Positions 31,705-41,027 of a DNA stretch of 64,000 nt are shown here, one piece after another (position 1 is the first letter of the stretch; each line of letters opens with the position of its first letter). The notes below the pieces were generated by a model that was given only the letters and a program-made list of their open reading frames with translations, searched no databases and was not told where the DNA came from. Origin of the DNA: Algibacter miyuki (GTDB lineage: Bacteria > Bacteroidota > Bacteroidia > Flavobacteriales > Flavobacteriaceae); the NCBI RefSeq assembly GCF_042427745.1, contig NZ_JBHMFA010000010.1; one strand, given 5' to 3'. The translations under genes and the position numbers were made by a program.

Positions 31705-33647
31705 GACAATTTCTACTTTATATTTCCATCATTCTTGTTGGTCTTACTTTTATTTTTCGGCTATTTTATCTTCAAGTTTACAGCTCGAATTCGCAAAGTT
31801 TATACGACGATAATGCCATTAGAAAAGTTTGGGATTACCCCAAGCGCGGTTTTGTATACGACAGAAATGGTACCCTTTTAGTCTCCAACCAACCCTCATA
31901 CGATGTTATGATTATTCCACGTGAAGTGGAACCTTTAGATACCTTAGAATTTTGCAATCTCTTAAAAATTGATAAAGCAAAATTCATAAAAACTTACAAT
32001 AAAGCGAGACATTACTCGCCACGATTATCATCTGTTTTTATATCACATTTATCCAAAGCCGACTATGCTGTTCTACAAGAAAAAATGCGGAAATTCAAAG
32101 GCTTTTATATTCAAAAACGCTCGCTTCGACATTACGAAACTTCTATTGGCGCTAATGTTTTAGGTGATATCGGTGAGGTTAACAATGCCATAATAAACCG
32201 AGATGATTACTATAAAATGGGCGACCTCATCGGAAAACAAGGCGTTGAGGTTTCTTATGAAGAAACACTGCGTGGGGTTAAAGGTCTGAAATTTATTCAA
32301 AAAGACCGATTTAACCGAAACATAGGCTCATATAAAGATGGTGAATTTGACATTGTTCCAGAACCAGGAAAAGATATCACCATTACCATCGATGCCGACC
32401 TCCAAGCTTATGGCGAACTATTGATGCAAAATAAACGCGGTGGAATTATTGCTATCGAACCTGCATCGGGTGAAATTTTAACCATGGTTTCGGCACCATC
32501 GTTCAACCCAAATTTATTAGTGGGCAGAAAACGATCTGAGAATTTCACTAAACTGTATTATGATACCATTGCAAAACCATTATTCGACAGAAGTTTAAAA
32601 GCGCAATACCCACCAGGGTCGCCTTTTAAAGTTTTGAATGCACTCATTGGTTTACAAGAAAAAGTAGTAACTCCAGAAGAGAAGTTCACTTGTAGATTGG
32701 GCTATTACTTAGGAAGCAGAAAATTAACGGGATGCCACCATCATTACAGTCCTTTAGCAATGACAGATGGTATTGCACAATCTTGCAACGCATATTTCGC
32801 TAATGTTTACAGACGTATAATTGACAAATATGACAATGCGCACGACGGCATGGATGTTTGGAGCGACCACGTTAAAAGTTTTGGTTTGGGTAATTATTTA
32901 GGCTACGACCTTAAAATTGGCAACAAAGGACGGATTCCTGATGGCGATTTTTACGATAGATGGTATGGCAAAGGCAGATGGGCATCTACATACAATATTT
33001 CTAACGCTATTGGCCAAGGTGAAGTTGAAGCTACACCTATTCAACTCGCAAACATGGTAGCCGCCATTAGCAATCGCGGTTATTTTTACACGCCACATAT
33101 TATAAAAAACATTAAAGGAGACACGATTGATTCCAACTACACCACTCCAAAACATACAACCATTGACAAGCAAAATTTCGAACCTATAATTCAAGGCATG
33201 TTTGATGTGTACAACAAAGGAACAGCTGCAGCTCTTCAAGTAAAAGATATTGAAATTTGTGGAAAAACAGGAACCGCAGAAAATTTTACAAAAATTGATA
33301 GCGTAACAACGCAATTAACAGACCATTCTATTTTTGTAGCATTTGCTCCTAAAGACAACCCTAAAATAGCAATTGCTGTTTTTGTTGAAAACGGATATTG
33401 GGGAGGTCGTTTTGCAGGTAGAATAGCCAGTTTAATGATTGAACAATATATTAAAAAGACTATTACTCGAAAAGATTTAGAAGATTGGATTTTAAAGCAT
33501 AGTCTGGAAGATGAATACGCTAAACCACAATCAGGAAAACCTTTTAGAATTAACGGCGGCTCAAGCTTGCAACTTGTTGACAACACAGAATACAATCGCT
33601 TACAAGAGAAGCTGAAACAAATAAACAAAACAGCCCTTAATGAGTAG
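31701..33647 (+). CDS. mrdA: Penicillin-binding protein 2 (elongasome transpeptidase)
   Basis: The 648-residue class B PBP has an N-terminal membrane anchor (residues 5-22), the pedestal domain (RKVWDYPKRGFVYDRNGTLL) and a transpeptidase domain. The active site is complete: S307-P-F-K310 in PPGSPFK, S361-C-N363 in QSCNAYF, and K522-T-G524 in CGKTGTAEN. It crosslinks peptidoglycan during side-wall growth together with the RodA polymerase encoded next. The C-terminal 60 residues are a low-complexity tail. It overlaps both neighbours, mreD by 4 bases and rodA by 8 bases. Confidence 0.96.
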   Translation: MRQFLLYISIILVGLTFIFRLFYLQVYSSNSQSLYDDNAIRKVWDYPKRGFVYDRNGTLLVSNQPSYDVMIIPREVEPLDTLEFCNLLKIDKAKFIKTYNKARHYSPRLSSVFISHLSKADYAVLQEKMRKFKGFYIQKRSLRHYETSIGANVLGDIGEVNNAIINRDDYYKMGDLIGKQGVEVSYEETLRGVKGLKFIQKDRFNRNIGSYKDGEFDIVPEPGKDITITIDADLQAYGELLMQNKRGGIIAIEPASGEILTMVSAPSFNPNLLVGRKRSENFTKLYYDTIAKPLFDRSLKAQYPPGSPFKVLNALIGLQEKVVTPEEKFTCRLGYYLGSRKLTGCHHHYSPLAMTDGIAQSCNAYFANVYRRIIDKYDNAHDGMDVWSDHVKSFGLGNYLGYDLKIGNKGRIPDGDFYDRWYGKGRWASTYNISNAIGQGEVEATPIQLANMVAAISNRGYFYTPHIIKNIKGDTIDSNYTTPKHTTIDKQNFEPIIQGMFDVYNKGTAAALQVKDIEICGKTGTAENFTKIDSVTTQLTDHSIFVAFAPKDNPKIAIAVFVENGYWGGRFAGRIASLMIEQYIKKTITRKDLEDWILKHSLEDEYAKPQSGKPFRINGGSSLQLVDNTEYNRLQEKLKQINKTALNE

Positions 33648-34917
33648 AGAAACTAATAGATATTTTAAGTTCGATTGGATTACCATTATCCTATTCTTAT
33701 TATTAGTGGGCTTTGGTTGGTTAAATATCATGTCGGCGTCACACACTGGAGATACTTTAAACTATTTCGATATATCGCAACCTTTCGGCAAACAACTTAT
33801 TTTCATTTTCTTAACCTTTGGCCTAATTGTTTTATTACTAGCTATTGATGCCAAATTTTACGAACGTTTCTCTAGTGTTATTTACATCATTTCTATGCTT
33901 TCTCTGGTCGGTCTTTTTTTCTTCGGAAAAAACGTAAATGGCGCCACCTCTTGGTATGGTATTGGCGGGATGACACTCCAACCTAGTGAATTCGCTAAAA
34001 CCGCCACAGCCCTTGCCGTTGCTAAATACATTAGCGATTTAAACACCAATATCAATAATTTCAGCGATCAAATAAAAACCTTTATCATTATTTGTACACC
34101 AGCCGTTTTGGTACTATTACAAAACGACACCGGAAGTACCATTGTTTACGGGGCTTTCTTCTTCGTACTGTATCGCGAAGGTTTACCTAAATATTATTTA
34201 ACCATAGCAGTTTCGGCCATTTTATTATCTATTTTATCCTTAAAGTTCGGACCTATAATCACGTCAATAATTGCTGTTTTAGTGCTTGCAGCCTTTCATT
34301 TTTTAACTAAGAAAAAGCTCAGAACCTTTCAATTACTACTCATTTTGGGTGCAGCATTAACAGTTACTTTTGGAGTAAAATTCTTTTACCAAAGCATTCT
34401 TCAACCACATCAGCAAGACAGAATAAGCCTTTGGCTGCGCTTAGAAAAAGATCCTGATAAACTTCAGAAAATGAAACAAACCTTTGCGTACAACCTGAAC
34501 GAATCGGAAAAAGCCATAAAGTCTGGCGGCCTCACCGGAAAAGGTTTTATGGAAGGCACCCGAACAACAGGTAAATTTGTACCAGAACAACACACCGATT
34601 ATATTTTTAGCACCGTTGGCGAAGAGTGGGGTTTCCTGGGAAGTTCCTTTGTCGTCATCGTTTTCGTGCTTTTATTACTCCGTATTTTACACCTCGCCGA
34701 GTTACAAAAATCGCAATTTAGCCGTGTTTATGGTTACTCGGTAGCCGCCATTGTTTTTATCCATTTCCTAATTAATATAGGTATGGTTATGGGCTTAATC
34801 CCTACCATCGGTATTCCACTCCCCCTTTTTAGTTATGGAGGTTCCGGACTTTGGGCATTTACCATTTTAATTTTTATCTTTATTAAATTAGATTCCAACA
34901 AAATCAACGAATGGTAA
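33640..34917 (+). CDS. rodA: Peptidoglycan polymerase RodA (SEDS family)
   Basis: The 425-residue protein has about ten membrane segments and SEDS landmarks: GGMTLQPSEFAKTATAL, LLQNDTGSTIVYGAFF with the catalytic Asp region, HQQDRISLWL, EQHTDYIFSTVGEEWGFLGS and GIPLPLFSYGGSG. It polymerises lipid II into glycan strands as partner of PBP2. It overlaps mrdA by 8 bases. The deformylase-like gene follows 21 bases later, with no terminator between them, so the operon probably continues. Confidence 0.96.
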   Translation: MSRETNRYFKFDWITIILFLLLVGFGWLNIMSASHTGDTLNYFDISQPFGKQLIFIFLTFGLIVLLLAIDAKFYERFSSVIYIISMLSLVGLFFFGKNVNGATSWYGIGGMTLQPSEFAKTATALAVAKYISDLNTNINNFSDQIKTFIIICTPAVLVLLQNDTGSTIVYGAFFFVLYREGLPKYYLTIAVSAILLSILSLKFGPIITSIIAVLVLAAFHFLTKKKLRTFQLLLILGAALTVTFGVKFFYQSILQPHQQDRISLWLRLEKDPDKLQKMKQTFAYNLNESEKAIKSGGLTGKGFMEGTRTTGKFVPEQHTDYIFSTVGEEWGFLGSSFVVIVFVLLLLRILHLAELQKSQFSRVYGYSVAAIVFIHFLINIGMVMGLIPTIGIPLPLFSYGGSGLWAFTILIFIFIKLDSNKINEW

Positions 34918-34938
34918 ATCACTAATTTGTTTACTAAA

Positions 34939-35574
34939 ATGAAAAAACTCTACGGCGTCACTATTATTCTAATCCTTGTTTTAAGTTGTTCAAGCACTAA
35001 AAACACGGTAAACCAAAGCTTTTCCTCTAGCGAAGAAAACCTCATCTTACTCGCCGATAGCTTAACACCTATGCGTGTTTACAAAATAACAAGTACTAGT
35101 GATTCGCTGTTATTACGCACAAAAAGCAGCTATATAAAACCCGACCCCAATAATGTGGTTTTAAAAACCTTTGTAAACCGTTTGTTTGCAACCGTTAGAG
35201 ATAGTCTTTCTATGGGCGTTGGCATTGCCGCACCTCAAGTAGGAGTTTTAAAAAACATCATTTGGGTACAACGTTTCGATAAAGAAAACTTGCCTTTTGA
35301 AGTCTATTTAAACCCAAAAATCAATACCTATTCTAATAAAAAGCAAGCTGTAAAAGAAGGCTGTTTATCCATCCCAGATCGCAGCGATATGCTCAACAGC
35401 CGTTCGTTTTCTATAGATATTGAATACGACACCATCGAAGGCTTTCACAGACAAGAAACGGTAACCGATTTCACAGCGGTAATTTTCCAGCATGAAATAG
35501 ATCACCTTAGTGGTATTTTATACCTCGATCATCTCGAAAAAGAAATTAAAGACGCCAATAACAATACCAACTAA
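34939..35574 (+). CDS. def: Peptide deformylase family protein with a lipoprotein signal
   Basis: I chose the ATG at 34939 (MKKLYGVTIIL), giving 211 residues. All three deformylase motifs are present: GVGIAAPQ (93-100), EGCLS (140-144, metal ligand C142) and QHEIDHLSG with H185 and H189 as ligands and E186 as catalyst. The N-terminus is a textbook lipoprotein signal, with a hydrophobic run followed by LVLSC and Cys at residue 17. The mature protein would therefore sit outside the cytoplasm, where ribosomal nascent chains do not occur. The housekeeping enzyme is presumably elsewhere. It lies between rodA and murI and may act on formylated exported peptides or on something else. Confidence 0.85.
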   Translation: MKKLYGVTIILILVLSCSSTKNTVNQSFSSSEENLILLADSLTPMRVYKITSTSDSLLLRTKSSYIKPDPNNVVLKTFVNRLFATVRDSLSMGVGIAAPQVGVLKNIIWVQRFDKENLPFEVYLNPKINTYSNKKQAVKEGCLSIPDRSDMLNSRSFSIDIEYDTIEGFHRQETVTDFTAVIFQHEIDHLSGILYLDHLEKEIKDANNNTN

Positions 35575-35575
35575 C

Positions 35576-36355
35576 ATGAGCAAAAAACCTATAGGTATTT
35601 TCGATTCTGGAGTTGGAGGCACATCTATTTGGAAAGAAATAAACGCGCTTCTTCCAAACGAAAACATGCTATATTTAGCCGATAGTGCCAACGCACCCTA
35701 TGGACCAAAAGGCGCAAAAACTATTACCAATTTAAGCATAAAAAACACCGAATATCTGCGCGACCAAAACTGCAAAATCATTGTAGTAGCTTGTAATACA
35801 GCAACCACAAATGCCATAGAACATTTACGAAACACTTATAACATACCGTTCATAGGTATAGAACCCGCCATAAAACCAGCCGCCCTGCAAACCAAAACCA
35901 ACGCTATCGGTATTTTGGCGACACAAGGCACATTAAGCAGCGCGTTGTTCTCAAAAACCTCAGGCATGTTTGCTACAAAAATTAACATCATAGAGCAAGT
36001 TGGCGAAGGCATTGTAGACCTCATCGAAAGCGGAAACTTACATTCTACCGCCATGCAAGATCTCCTAAAACAATACCTCGAGCCCATGCTCAAAGCCAAC
36101 ATCGACCACCTTGTTTTAGGCTGCACACATTATCCGTATCTCACACCATTACTCTTAAAACTACTGCCACCGCATGTAAAAATAATAGATTCTGGGCAGG
36201 CCGTAGCACGTCAAACTAAAGCCATTTTAGAACAAAACAACCTTTTAAATACGTCCAGCACGCCAGGTGAGAATCAATTTTTCACCAACGGAAACCCAGA
36301 AATCATGGCTTCGCTTCTAAACGGAAATCATGCCGTTAACTTCTTAAACTTTTAA
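35576..36355 (+). CDS. murI: Glutamate racemase
   Basis: I chose the ATG at 35576 (MSKKPIGIFDSGVGG), 1 base after the deformylase stop, giving 259 residues. The enzyme makes D-glutamate for peptidoglycan. Both catalytic Cys are present, C73 in VVACNTATT and C183 in VLGCTHYPYL, together with FDSGVGG and the conserved D10. It is the last gene of the cell-shape and wall operon that starts with mreB. A dispersed repeat begins 14 bases after its stop. Confidence 0.96.
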   Translation: MSKKPIGIFDSGVGGTSIWKEINALLPNENMLYLADSANAPYGPKGAKTITNLSIKNTEYLRDQNCKIIVVACNTATTNAIEHLRNTYNIPFIGIEPAIKPAALQTKTNAIGILATQGTLSSALFSKTSGMFATKINIIEQVGEGIVDLIESGNLHSTAMQDLLKQYLEPMLKANIDHLVLGCTHYPYLTPLLLKLLPPHVKIIDSGQAVARQTKAILEQNNLLNTSSTPGENQFFTNGNPEIMASLLNGNHAVNFLNF

Positions 36356-36368
36356 ATAAAAACAATTT

Positions 36369-36457
36369 GGGCGTTCCCCAAAAGGGTCGCGCTTTACGCT
36401 GCAAGTCCGCGCACCTCCTACGTCAGGCTGTGGGCTTTTCACTACAATCCCTAACGC
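36369..36457 (-). repeat. Dispersed intergenic repeat, copy B
   Basis: Read on the + strand it opens GGGCGTTCCCCAAAAGGGTCG and closes CAATCCCTAACGC, so it is inverted relative to copy A. The interior (CTGCAAGTCCGCGCACC... GGCTGTGGGCTTT) differs from the other copies. It lies between murI and the sulfatase gene. Confidence 0.7.
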
Positions 36458-36581
36458 ATATATCAGCCAAAATTATTACATAACTGCTGGGCGCATTACT
36501 TATTTACTTCAATAAAAATACTTAAATTCGTGTGCAGAAAACTGAAAATATACAACGACTAAATAAAAGCCCATACAAAGC

Positions 36582-38168
36582 ATGAAACTTAATACTCTAC
36601 TGCTATTAACAACAAGCATCGCCACGCTACTATCGTGTAACAAACAAACCGAAACAACAGTTCCAGAAAAGAAAAATGTCATCTTTATTTTGGCGGACGA
36701 TTATGGTTATAACGATTTAAGTTACCGCAACAATAGCTTTTACGAAACACCAAATATAGATCGTATTGCCAACGAAGGTATGGTGTTTAACGAAGGTTAT
36801 GCTACCTGCCAAGTATGTAGCCCATCTCGTGCTAGTATAATGAGTGGGAAATTCCCAGCACGCCATGGCATCACCGATTGGATTGGTGCTTTAGAAGGCG
36901 AAGCATGGCGTAAAAAAAACAGACATAACAAACTGCTTCCAGCTGCTTACAATCACGAGTTATTACACGAATACACCACATTACCGGAAGCTTTAAAAGC
37001 CAATGGATACAAAACATTTTTTGCAGGAAAATGGCATTTAGGAGAAAAAGGCTCATGGCCTGAAGATCACGGTTTTGATATTAACGTTGGTGGTTGGGAT
37101 TCCGGAAGCCCAAAAGGCGGTTACTTTGCGCCATTTGTAAACCCGAATTTAAAACCATACGAAACCGGCACTAACCTAAGCGCAACCTTAGCGAACGAAA
37201 CCGTAAACTTTATGAAAGAAAATAAAGATAAGGAGTTTTTCGCTTTCTTATCTTTTTATGCCGTACATGGACCAATACAAACAACCCAACAAAAATGGGA
37301 AAAATATCGTAATAAAGCCGAGCAAAATGGCATTGCCGATACTGGTTACAAAATGGGCAAATTCCTTCCTATTCGTCAAACCCAAGACAATCCTGTTTAT
37401 GGTGGTTTAGTAGAAAGCATGGACGATGCCGTTGGTATTGTTTTAAAAGGTTTAAAAGATTTAGGCTTAGATAAGAATACCATCGTCATTTTTACATCAG
37501 ATAATGGTGGCGTTTCAGCGGGTGATAGCAATTCCTCATCAAACTTACCATTAAAAGGTGGTAAAGGTTACCAGTTTGAAGGTGGAATTAAAGAGCCTTA
37601 CTTTATTAAAGTGCCTTGGTTAAACATAGAGAACAAAACGAATAACACACCTGTTTCTGGTGCCGATTTCTACCCTACTATTTTAGATTTAGTAGGTGCA
37701 GATTTAAAACCCGAATCGCATAACGATGGTGTTAGCTTACTACCGATTTTAAAAGGTGAAACCATACAAGAACGTAACCTGATCTGGCATTATCCGCATT
37801 ACGGAAACCAAGGTGGAGAGCCTTCATCGGTGATTAGACAAGGCGATTGGAAACTTATTCATTACTACGAAGATGGCCGTAACGAACTTTATAATATCGC
37901 CAAAGATCAATCGGAATCTAACAACGTAGCCGATGAAAATACGGCATTAGTAAAAACTTTAAAAACAGAACTTTTTGATTATTTAGCAAGTGTAAATGCT
38001 AATTTCCCTGAAAAAGATCCGCTTTATGATGCCGAAGCCGAAAAAGCGTATTTAGAAAAAATAGCAACCAAAAACATGCAAAACCTGGAGAAGCAACGTC
38101 TAAAGATGTTATCACCAGATTACGACCCGAAAAACGATTGGTGGGGAAGTCAAGGAACTATTGATTAA
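36582..38168 (+). CDS. Sulfatase (formylglycine-dependent, type I), lipoprotein
   Basis: The 528-residue protein starts with a lipoprotein signal (hydrophobic run then TLLSC, Cys 19), so it is probably tethered to a membrane facing outward. The sulfatase motifs are present: FILADDYGYNDLS (metal-binding Asp pair), C79-S-P-S-R as the site converted to formylglycine, FFAGKWHLGEKG, and IFTSDNGGVSAGD. It should release sulfate from sugars, most likely algal sulfated polysaccharide. No polysaccharide utilization genes or susCD pair are next to it. A maturase must be encoded elsewhere. It stands alone. Confidence 0.93.
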   Translation: MKLNTLLLLTTSIATLLSCNKQTETTVPEKKNVIFILADDYGYNDLSYRNNSFYETPNIDRIANEGMVFNEGYATCQVCSPSRASIMSGKFPARHGITDWIGALEGEAWRKKNRHNKLLPAAYNHELLHEYTTLPEALKANGYKTFFAGKWHLGEKGSWPEDHGFDINVGGWDSGSPKGGYFAPFVNPNLKPYETGTNLSATLANETVNFMKENKDKEFFAFLSFYAVHGPIQTTQQKWEKYRNKAEQNGIADTGYKMGKFLPIRQTQDNPVYGGLVESMDDAVGIVLKGLKDLGLDKNTIVIFTSDNGGVSAGDSNSSSNLPLKGGKGYQFEGGIKEPYFIKVPWLNIENKTNNTPVSGADFYPTILDLVGADLKPESHNDGVSLLPILKGETIQERNLIWHYPHYGNQGGEPSSVIRQGDWKLIHYYEDGRNELYNIAKDQSESNNVADENTALVKTLKTELFDYLASVNANFPEKDPLYDAEAEKAYLEKIATKNMQNLEKQRLKMLSPDYDPKNDWWGSQGTID

Positions 38169-38218
38169 TAAGTTTTGGATTATTACATGTTGGTAAACAT
38201 TATAACTACAAGCAGCTA

Positions 38219-39019
38219 ATGACAAAAAAAAGAAAATTAAAATGGAGTTTACCGACCGAGGCCATAACAATTGGGTATATTTTACTTATTTGCTTGGGGT
38301 ATGCTGAAAAATCTATTTTTTTTAACAATTTTAATATTGATATTGTATCATATCTTGATTTTGATGAGTATCTATTTATTTTTTTACCAATCACTTCAGT
38401 TTTAATACTTTCTATCATATTCGCTTCAATATATATATCAGGCTTAATAGGCTCTATAATTGTCTTAATTAAACCTAAGGACCAAACTAGAAAGAAAAAA
38501 AATGTTGAAAATGTGTTAACGGAAGACCTAACAATTAATAAAAAATCAAAAAAAATATATTTATTTCGTCGAATTTCCGCTATAACTATACTTTTAATTC
38601 TTTTTGGATCACCTCTTATAGTTTTAATATTTCAACCTTATTTATTTAAGCCAAAATTTCTATGGTTAAAAAACTACCTTATTCTTTGGAGTATTCTATT
38701 AATTATCTTATTTATTTACAGAACAATTAAAGTTCAAAATGATTCAGACAAAGCTAAGATATATCTTCTTTATGCTATAATAACTCCGTCAATACTAAGT
38801 TTTATATGGTATTATAAAACTACTAAGGCCAACATCATTTTAAATGGAGAATCCAAAACTCAAATATCATTTATAAAAGAAGGAAAAAACGTAAAGACTA
38901 ACGATACATTAGTTTTTATAGGTCAAACTAGGAATTATTTATTTCTTAGAAATTTAAAATCAAATGGAAATGTGGTTTATAGGAAAGATAAAATAGACGA
39001 AATAGAGATAATCAAATAA
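38219..39019 (+). CDS. Unknown membrane protein
   Basis: The 266-residue protein has four to five membrane segments (about 13-28, 50-85, 119-140, 150-168, 182-200). A Lys-rich cytoplasmic loop lies at 88-115, and a C-terminal soluble part of 65 residues reads as a small beta domain (KANIILNGESKTQISFIKE, DTLVFIGQTRNYLFLRN). The gene is more A/T-rich and uses more ATA and TTA codons than its neighbours, which may indicate transfer. I do not recognise it. It lies 50 bases after the sulfatase gene and borders a decayed gap. Confidence 0.65.
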   Translation: MTKKRKLKWSLPTEAITIGYILLICLGYAEKSIFFNNFNIDIVSYLDFDEYLFIFLPITSVLILSIIFASIYISGLIGSIIVLIKPKDQTRKKKNVENVLTEDLTINKKSKKIYLFRRISAITILLILFGSPLIVLIFQPYLFKPKFLWLKNYLILWSILLIILFIYRTIKVQNDSDKAKIYLLYAIITPSILSFIWYYKTTKANIILNGESKTQISFIKEGKNVKTNDTLVFIGQTRNYLFLRNLKSNGNVVYRKDKIDEIEIIK

Positions 39020-39534
39020 AATCCCTTTCCAATATTAATTTACTTGCCTATAAAAGGTTTCGCAAGCTTCCTATCTGTGATTTATTAAATTTATAGAGTA
39101 GACAAGCCCCTTATCCACTTTTTAAATAAAATATCCCGCATTAAATATATCTGAAAAAAGTTAAAAAGGAAAAGAGTTAGAACGTGATGCTTTTATTTTA
39201 TTTAATGGATTTAGCTACAACAGCAACTTAAGAACATTTCAGAAATACTTTTAAATAAAAGGTTTTGCTACTCTGGTGGAGAAATTAATATAATGTCAGG
39301 GCGCGCTTTACCTTTACAAACTTGGCAAAGATTGTTTTCATTTTTGCCTAACGTATTTAAACGCGAATACATTATAAACAGGGACAAATGAAAAATTGAA
39401 AGAAGAATATTTGAAGAATGATTTACTCTAGCGAATTTCTGACTTGGAAGAACATGATTCTAAACATAAATGGAAAGCTTAAGTATTTGAAACAAAATTG
39501 TATACAATCCGTAAAAACTACTCTTAGCAAACAC
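39020..39534. other. Decayed or non-coding gap
   Basis: About 500 bases without a proper gene. On the + strand an open stretch of 58 codons (39215-39391) has no start codon and reads SGGEINIMSGRALPLQTW followed by FSFLPNVFKREYIINRDK and stop. Just downstream, in another frame, NEKLKEEYLKNDLL then stop then RISDLEEHDSKHKWKA looks like broken coding sequence. This suggests the remains of one or two genes; I cannot name them. Confidence 0.4.
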
Positions 39535-39707
39535 ATGCGTTAGGGATTGATGCGGCATCCTTTTGTGTGCAAAAAACAACTAGATAATGGTTATACTCTA
39601 AACACTTTACACAAAAGCGAAAACTTCCATTTTTCAACTATTTGGCACACAAAAGATATAGCGGAAAGCCCGCCCCGTATCGATTGTTATCGAGACGGGG
39701 AACGCCC
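39535..39707 (+). repeat. Dispersed intergenic repeat, copy C (long form)
   Basis: It opens ATGCGTTAGGGATTG and closes with a GGAACGCCC end. Two internal hairpins are clear: CCTTTTGTGTGC pairs with GCACACAAAAG, and CCCCGTATCGAT pairs with ATCGAGACGGGG. It is convergently flanked, ending 5 bases before the carbonic anhydrase stop. Confidence 0.75.
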
Positions 39708-39712
39708 AAATA

Positions 39713-40228
39713 CTATTCTTTAAACCAACTGGAATATTTGATGTAATTTTCGGCAATGCGGTTAATTTCTCCAGAGATGAGTTCTTCACTAATATCTTTC
39801 ACTTTTTTTGCGGGTACACCGGCGTAAATGCTACCCGACTCGACACGTGTGTTTTTTGTAACCACAGCTCCTGCGGCAATAATACTGTTGCTTTCTATAA
39901 CGCAATCGTCCATAATTATACTGCCCATACCCACCAAAACATTGTCGTGAATGGTGCAGCCGTGCACAATGGCGTTGTGGCCAATGGAGACGTTATTACC
40001 AATGGTTGTGGGCGATTTTAGATAGGTGGCATGAATTACGGCACCGTCCTGTACATTTACTTTATCGCCCATTTTGATGTAGTGTACATCGCCGCGAATT
40101 ACAGCACTAAACCAGATACTGCATTGTTTTCCTGCGGTAACATCGCCAACAATGACAGCGTTTTCGGCAATATAACAATCGTCTGGAAGTTGTGGTGTTT
40201 TTCCGTTTATGTTTTTAATTATTGGCAT
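39713..40228 (-). CDS. Gamma-carbonic anhydrase family protein
   Basis: The 171-residue protein is a left-handed beta-helix built from hexapeptide repeats (VIVGDV, VIRGDV, VNVQDG, VSIGHN, VLVGMG). The metal-binding pattern of the gamma-class is present: SVVIRGD-like SAVIRGDVHYIK, DGAVIHATY and the IGHNAIVHGC histidines. It may hydrate CO2 or bind a metal without that activity; many family members are untested. A C-terminal helix (ISGEINRIAENYIKYSSWF) closes the fold. It follows the LytTR regulator gene on the same strand by 48 bases. Confidence 0.9.
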   Translation of the reverse strand: MPIIKNINGKTPQLPDDCYIAENAVIVGDVTAGKQCSIWFSAVIRGDVHYIKMGDKVNVQDGAVIHATYLKSPTTIGNNVSIGHNAIVHGCTIHDNVLVGMGSIIMDDCVIESNSIIAAGAVVTKNTRVESGSIYAGVPAKKVKDISEELISGEINRIAENYIKYSSWFKE

Positions 40229-40276
40229 AATATTTATTTTTTAAGGTATCGCTTACGCGGAAATAATACGGTTTAT

Positions 40277-41011
40277 TTATTTGAAATAGGCTAATAATTG
40301 GGCTTTTTTGGAAGCAGAAACCATGATTTGTTTTCCGTTACTAAGGAGCACACTTCCACCCTTGCCTTTTTGGTATTTTACAATTTCGTTGACGTTTACT
40401 AAATAGGATTTATGCACCCGGGAAAAACCAGATTCTGTTAAAGCATCGTCGAAATATTTTAAGGTTTTACTAACGAGTTTTTTCTTGTTATTGTTTAAAT
40501 ATATTTCGGTGTAATTATCGTCGGCTTTGCAATATAGGATGTCGGCGGTGTTTAAAATTTCAAATCCGTCCAATTGCGGAATGGTAATTTTACCATTTAC
40601 ACTTGTTATTTTTGGCACTAAAATAGCGTTTTGCAGTTCGCTTTCTTTGGTTTTAATTTCGGTAACATAATCTACCGCTTTTATAAGTTCGTCTATAGAA
40701 ATAGGTTTCATTAAATAATAGCTGGCGTGGGCATTTAGTGCATCGACGGCGTAATGGTTGTATGCCGTTACAAAAACAGTTTCGAATTGAATATCTCCAA
40801 CTTTATCGAGTAAATCGAAGGCATTTCCATAAGGCATTTCGACATCTAGGAATACAAGATCTAAACTGTTGTTTCTAATTAAAACTAGGGCTTCGTCTAC
40901 ATTTTCCGCCTCGCCTAAAACCTGTACAATAGGACAGTATTTTTGCAGATAGTTTTTTAGAATATCTCGACTTGTTTTTTCGTCTTCAACAATAATCGCG
41001 TTTAGTTTCAT
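40277..41011 (-). CDS. LytTR-type response regulator
   Basis: The 244-residue protein has an N-terminal receiver domain with E9, D10 and the phosphorylation site D56 (LVFLDVEMP), a TAYNHYAVDAL switch region and the conserved Lys in MKPIS. The C-terminal LytTR DNA-binding domain spans about 135-244 (DILYCKADDNYTEIYL, LVSKTLKYFDDAL, FSRVHKSYLVN). It should be phosphorylated by the histidine kinase encoded 16 bases upstream. Its targets may include the divergent VWA gene, but no repeat that fits a LytTR site is obvious. Confidence 0.93.
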   Translation of the reverse strand: MKLNAIIVEDEKTSRDILKNYLQKYCPIVQVLGEAENVDEALVLIRNNSLDLVFLDVEMPYGNAFDLLDKVGDIQFETVFVTAYNHYAVDALNAHASYYLMKPISIDELIKAVDYVTEIKTKESELQNAILVPKITSVNGKITIPQLDGFEILNTADILYCKADDNYTEIYLNNNKKKLVSKTLKYFDDALTESGFSRVHKSYLVNVNEIVKYQKGKGGSVLLSNGKQIMVSASKKAQLLAYFK

Positions 41012-41027
41012 GGGCGTTTTTGTTACT

